NCBI GenBank assembly: GCA_963717155.1
Contig: OY970326.1
Location: forward strand, 1,488,001-1,552,000
DNA length: 64,000 nucleotides
Direction: 5' to 3'
DNA from: G963717155 sp963717155
Lineage (GTDB): Bacteria; Actinomycetota; Thermoleophilia; Gaiellales; JALYLC01
Part shown: in pieces, positions 60,636 to 64,000 of the stretch
Position numbering within the stretch: the first letter of the stretch is position 1
How the letters are laid out: each line of letters starts with the position of its first letter
The notes under the pieces: generated by a model
Told to the model about the DNA's origin: nothing
The model's input: only the letters and a program-made list of their open reading frames with translations
The model's database searches: none
Translations under genes and position numbers: made by a program

Positions 60636-63600
60636 GTGGAGTCCCCTGGTCCTCGAGTCACGTTCGCAATCGCCACCTGGAACGGCGAGGCGTTCATCCG
60701 TGAGGCCGTCGAGAGCTGCCTCGCGCAGACCTTTGCCGATCTCGAGGTGCTCGTCGTCGACGATGGCTCGACCGACGGCACCCCGGTACTCCTCCGGGAG
60801 CTCGCCTGCGAGCGGCTGCGCGTGGTGCGCCATGAGAGCAACCGCGGCATCGCTGCCGCCTACGACACGATCGTGCAGGAGGCCCGGGGCGAGCTCATCG
60901 CCCGACTCGGTCACGACGACATCGCGCTCCCCGACCGGATCGCCCGTCAGGTCGCCGTCTTCGACCGCCACCCCGAGACCGGCGTGGTGCACGGCGACGC
61001 GGTCACGATCGACGGCGCCGGCCGGACGATCGGCTCCTGGCGCTCCGGCGACTACCCGCGCCGTGTCCTCATCGACCTGCTCGTGCGGCGGCTCAACAAC
61101 ATCGTCGACCCGAGCTCGATGCTGCACCGCCGCGTGTACGAGACGATCGGCGGCTACGACGGCGCGTTCCCGATGTGCAACGACTTCGACTACTGGCTGC
61201 GCGCGGCGCGGATGTTCCGCTTCCGCCACGTCGCTGGCGGGCCGCTGATCCTGTACCGCCGCCACGGCGCGAACTTCTCGGACGAGTCGCATCGGGCCCA
61301 GGAGCTGAACGAGGTCGAGGCCGCGCTGCGCAAGAACCTCGCCGACTGGGCGCTCGACGACCTCGTGCCGGAGCTCGACTGGGCCGTGCTCCCGCGGCAG
61401 TGGGCCGAGCGCCGCGCATGCCTCGTCCTTGCCGAGGCGTTCGCCGCGCGCGACCTGCCGGTGCTCGCGTCGGAGTGGCGAGCCCGCGCCGACCAGGAGC
61501 CGCGCGCGCCGTGGCGCCCCGGGCGCCAGTCGTCCGGTCAGCGCATCGTGCTCTCGTCGTTCGGGTTCGCCGATGCCGGCGGCGGCACGATCGTCCCGCG
61601 CTACGTCGCCAAGGAGCTCGCGCAGCGCGGCCACGAGGTGACCGTGTTCGCGGCCGGCGTGGCGAGGCTCGAGGGCGAGCCGCCCTACGCGCTCCGGAGC
61701 GTGGTCGAGGATGGGGTCGAGGTCGTGTCGGTGCACAACCGACCGCACGGCCTGCTCGACCTGGGCCATCCTCATCGCGAGCTCGACGATCCTCCGATCC
61801 GGGCGGCGTTCGCAGAGGTACTCGATCGTGTGAGGCCCGACGTCGTGCACCTCCACAACCTGCACAACCTCGGGCTCTCGCTGGTCGACGAGACGTTCGC
61901 GCGGGGCATCCGCACGATCTTCTCGACCCACAACTACTGGCTGGGATGCGCACGGAACTACCTGTTCCGCGACGACCTCTCGCTGTGCGACGGCCCCGGC
62001 GACGCCGGGCGCGCGTGCGCCACGTGCGTCGGCTCGCGCGACGCCGCCGGCTACGCGGAGCGCCGGAGCGAGCTGCGCGAACGGTTCTCGCTGCGGGTCG
62101 ACCGCATCCTCGCGGTGTCGGAGGCCATGCGGCGCACGCTGATCGGGCTCGGCTTCCCGGCGGAGATGCTCGACGTCGTCCACCAGGCGATGCCGGAGGA
62201 CGAGGCGATCTGGGATGCCGTCGGGCGCGACCGGCGCCCCGGCCGGGGACGCGGACCCCTGACCGTCGGATTCGTCGGCTCGGCGTATCCCCACAAGGGC
62301 CCTCAGCTCCTCGTCGAGGCGGCGCAGCTGGTCGACTGCGACCTGCGCGTTCGCATCCACGGTGAGGTCCCGCGGACGTTCGCCGAGCGGCTCCTGGCGC
62401 TCGACCAACGCGGAGTCGTCGAGCTCGCGGGCGCGTTCTCGCACTCGGAGCTGCCCGGGATCCTGGCGGACCTCGATGCGGCGGTCATCCCCTCGCTCTG
62501 GTGGGACTGCGCACCGCTCGTCGTGGCCGAGTGCCTCGCCGGGCGGCTACCGGTGCTCGCCGCGAACATGGGCGGCATCCCCGACTTCGTCGAGCACGGC
62601 CGCAACGGGCTGCTGTTCGACGGGCGTTCGGCACCGGCGCTCGCGGCCGCGCTCCAGCAGCTCGCGCACGAGCCCGGTCTGCTCGAGCGACTGCAGGGCG
62701 GCATCGCGGCGCCGAAGCCGTTCGCGGCGTACGTCGACGAGCTCGAGGCGATCTACGTCGGCGATCGCGCGGTGCGGGCGCGCACGGCGGGCACGCCCGT
62801 CGCCGTTCGCTGGGTCGGAGACCAGTCGACGGCGTCGAGCCTCTCGACGATCAATCGCGAGGTGGGGGAGCGGCTGCGCTCGCGGCACGTCGAGATCGCC
62901 CTGGAGCGCCGAGCCACGGACGGACCGCTCGGAGATGCGCCGACGCCGCACGCGCCCGAGGTGGAGGTGCGCCACCAGTGGCCACCCGACCTCTCGCGCC
63001 CCGCCGCGGGAAGGCTCGCGCTGATCCAGCCATGGGAGTTCGGATCGCTGCCGCGAGACTGGCAGGCAGGCCTGCGGGACGATGTCGACGAGGTGTGGGT
63101 GCCCTCCGCGTTCACCCGCGAGATGTATCTCGAGGCCGGCGTCGAGGCCGACCGCGTGCACGTCATCCCGAACGGCGTGGATCTCGGGACGCTGACGCCC
63201 GACGGCCCGCGCGCGGAGCTTCCCGCTGCTGCCCTGCGCCTCCTGTTCGTCGGCGGCACCATCTCCCGCAAGGGGGCGGACGTGTTGCTGTCGGCCTTCG
63301 AGGGGGCGTTCGCGGGACGTGACGACGTGCTGCTCGTGATCAAGGACCTCGGCGGTCAGAGCTACTACCGCGGCATGACGATGCGCGACAGCCTGCGCGA
63401 GCGCGCAGCGTCGGGCGCGCTGCCGCGCGTGCACTACATCGAGGACGAGCTGACCCGGGATGCGCTCGGCGCGCTGTACCGCGCCTGCGACGTCCTCGTG
63501 CACCCCTACCGTGGCGAGGGCTTCGCGATGCCCGTCCTGGAGGCGATGGCATGCGCGCTCCCCGTGATCGTCACGGCGGGCGGGCCGACCGACGAGTTCT

Positions 63601-64000
63601 GCCCGGACGACGCCTGCTGGCGCATCGAGTCCGAGCGCCGCTTCCTGCCCGAGAGCCAGATCGGCAACCTCGAGACGCTCGCGCGTCCCTGGATGCTCGA
63701 ACCCGACCGCGGCGCGCTCGTGCGCGCGCTCCGCGACGTCGCCGCAGATCCTGGCGAGCGGCGGCGTCGCGGAGCGCGTGGACGCATCGCCGCCGAGGCG
63801 TACTCGTGGGACGCGATCGCAAACGCGTACGCCGACCGGATCGCGGCTCTCGCACGCCGGGCGCCGCGCGATGGAGGCGCGGTCGAGCCGTTGCTGCTGC
63901 CCGGCGCGCCCGCGCGAGTCCTGCTTGCAACGCCGGCCTGGCGCGGGAACGACCGCCTCGCCGATCTCCTGCATGCCTGGGCGATCGCGTTCCCCGCGAC
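60636..64000 (+). CDS. Giant multi-domain glycosyltransferase (GT2 + GT4 + GT4), 3' end outside window
   Basis: An uninterrupted frame of 1,121 codons from a GTG at 60636 to the window edge. Domain 1 is GT2 (VTFAIATWNGEAFIREAVES; VDDGSTDGTPVLL; RLGHDDIALPDR). Domain 2 is GT4 (RIVLSSFGFADAGGGTIVPR; VVHLHNLHNLGLSL; PLTVGFVGSAYPHKGPQLLV; AAVIPSLWWDCAPLVVAECL). Domain 3 is a second GT4-like unit (LALIQPWEFGSLPRDWQAGL; VDEVWVPSAFTREMYLEAGV; LFVGGTISRKGADVLLSAFE; VLVHPYRGEGFAMPVLEAMA), and more sequence follows. It probably builds several linkages of one glycan. The start has no strong ribosome-binding site, so it is tentative. Confidence 0.87.
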   Translation, partial: MESPGPRVTFAIATWNGEAFIREAVESCLAQTFADLEVLVVDDGSTDGTPVLLRELACERLRVVRHESNRGIAAAYDTIVQEARGELIARLGHDDIALPDRIARQVAVFDRHPETGVVHGDAVTIDGAGRTIGSWRSGDYPRRVLIDLLVRRLNNIVDPSSMLHRRVYETIGGYDGAFPMCNDFDYWLRAARMFRFRHVAGGPLILYRRHGANFSDESHRAQELNEVEAALRKNLADWALDDLVPELDWAVLPRQWAERRACLVLAEAFAARDLPVLASEWRARADQEPRAPWRPGRQSSGQRIVLSSFGFADAGGGTIVPRYVAKELAQRGHEVTVFAAGVARLEGEPPYALRSVVEDGVEVVSVHNRPHGLLDLGHPHRELDDPPIRAAFAEVLDRVRPDVVHLHNLHNLGLSLVDETFARGIRTIFSTHNYWLGCARNYLFRDDLSLCDGPGDAGRACATCVGSRDAAGYAERRSELRERFSLRVDRILAVSEAMRRTLIGLGFPAEMLDVVHQAMPEDEAIWDAVGRDRRPGRGRGPLTVGFVGSAYPHKGPQLLVEAAQLVDCDLRVRIHGEVPRTFAERLLALDQRGVVELAGAFSHSELPGILADLDAAVIPSLWWDCAPLVVAECLAGRLPVLAANMGGIPDFVEHGRNGLLFDGRSAPALAAALQQLAHEPGLLERLQGGIAAPKPFAAYVDELEAIYVGDRAVRARTAGTPVAVRWVGDQSTASSLSTINREVGERLRSRHVEIALERRATDGPLGDAPTPHAPEVEVRHQWPPDLSRPAAGRLALIQPWEFGSLPRDWQAGLRDDVDEVWVPSAFTREMYLEAGVEADRVHVIPNGVDLGTLTPDGPRAELPAAALRLLFVGGTISRKGADVLLSAFEGAFAGRDDVLLVIKDLGGQSYYRGMTMRDSLRERAASGALPRVHYIEDELTRDALGALYRACDVLVHPYRGEGFAMPVLEAMACALPVIVTAGGPTDEFCPDDACWRIESERRFLPESQIGNLETLARPWMLEPDRGALVRALRDVAADPGERRRRGARGRIAAEAYSWDAIANAYADRIAALARRAPRDGGAVEPLLLPGAPARVLLATPAWRGNDRLADLLHAWAIAFPA

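Overview
The window is high-GC DNA with short intergenic gaps and very frequent ATGA/GTGA stop-start overlaps. It looks like a motile actinobacterium. A deep-branching class such as Thermoleophilia is my best guess, because a flagellar locus sits a few kilobases from what reads as a small single-motif RsiG-type anti-sigma factor, a form described from basal Actinobacteria. The lineage is inferred from gene content only.

Layout. 1-7.4 kb: prolyl-tRNA synthetase, an XRE regulator, pyruvate/branched-chain dehydrogenase E1alpha-E1beta-E2, a CBS protein, a YbdK-type ligase, a small zincin and tRNA-Pro(GGG). 7.4-20.7 kb: an accessory stretch with hypothetical proteins, a phosphoesterase, a channel-like protein with a degenerate filter, an excisionase-like HTH protein, a SnoaL-P450 pair, AraC/MFS, an SOS-boxed DUF222-HNH gene, an APH(6)-type kinase, gene fragments and a cell-wall hydrolase. 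20.7-25 kb: enolase-superfamily enzyme, nitronate monooxygenase, MOSC protein and fatty-acid desaturase. 25.1-33.6 kb: a complete Kdp potassium locus in which KdpD is split into two genes on either side of kdpFABC, with mobA coupled to kdpE. 33.7-38.8 kb: PgsA-like enzyme, mannose-1-phosphate guanylyltransferase with a PMM-like domain, then RsiG-like, FHA, MerR and apt genes. 39-50 kb: zinc-ribbon protein, diguanylate cyclase and the flagellar genes flgF, flgG, flgJ-like, flgN, flgK, flgL, fliW, csrA, a YvyF-like gene, fliM and fliY. 50-64 kb: methyltransferases and large glycosyltransferases, a cytidylyltransferase, a TetR-methyltransferase pair and a D-2-hydroxyacid dehydrogenase. The last glycosyltransferase runs off the end.

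The most interesting system is a probable c-di-GMP/sigma-factor circuit for motility. Five copies of one promoter motif, CTCRNG-N15-(G/T)CCGATAC, occur between 39.3 and 47.1 kb, and its -10 half matches the FliA/SigD/WhiG class. They precede a zinc-ribbon gene, a small unknown protein, flgF and (in tandem) the yvyF-fliM-fliY operon. At three of these genes the start codon lies only 8-10 nt past the -10 element, implying leaderless mRNAs. The RsiG-like protein (E-x3-S-x2-R-x3-H-x3-D) and a diguanylate cyclase with GGEEL and an RxxD I-site lie within 5 kb.

Many otherwise conserved genes (proS, the DUF222-HNH gene, the cell-wall hydrolase, kdpE, kdpA four times, kdpB twice) are broken by what can each be explained as one extra base. 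Removing those bases gives family-length proteins. This points to insertion-type sequence errors, densest at 25.8-30.6 kb, more than to real decay. No CRISPR array, rRNA, intact insertion sequence or integrase was seen.
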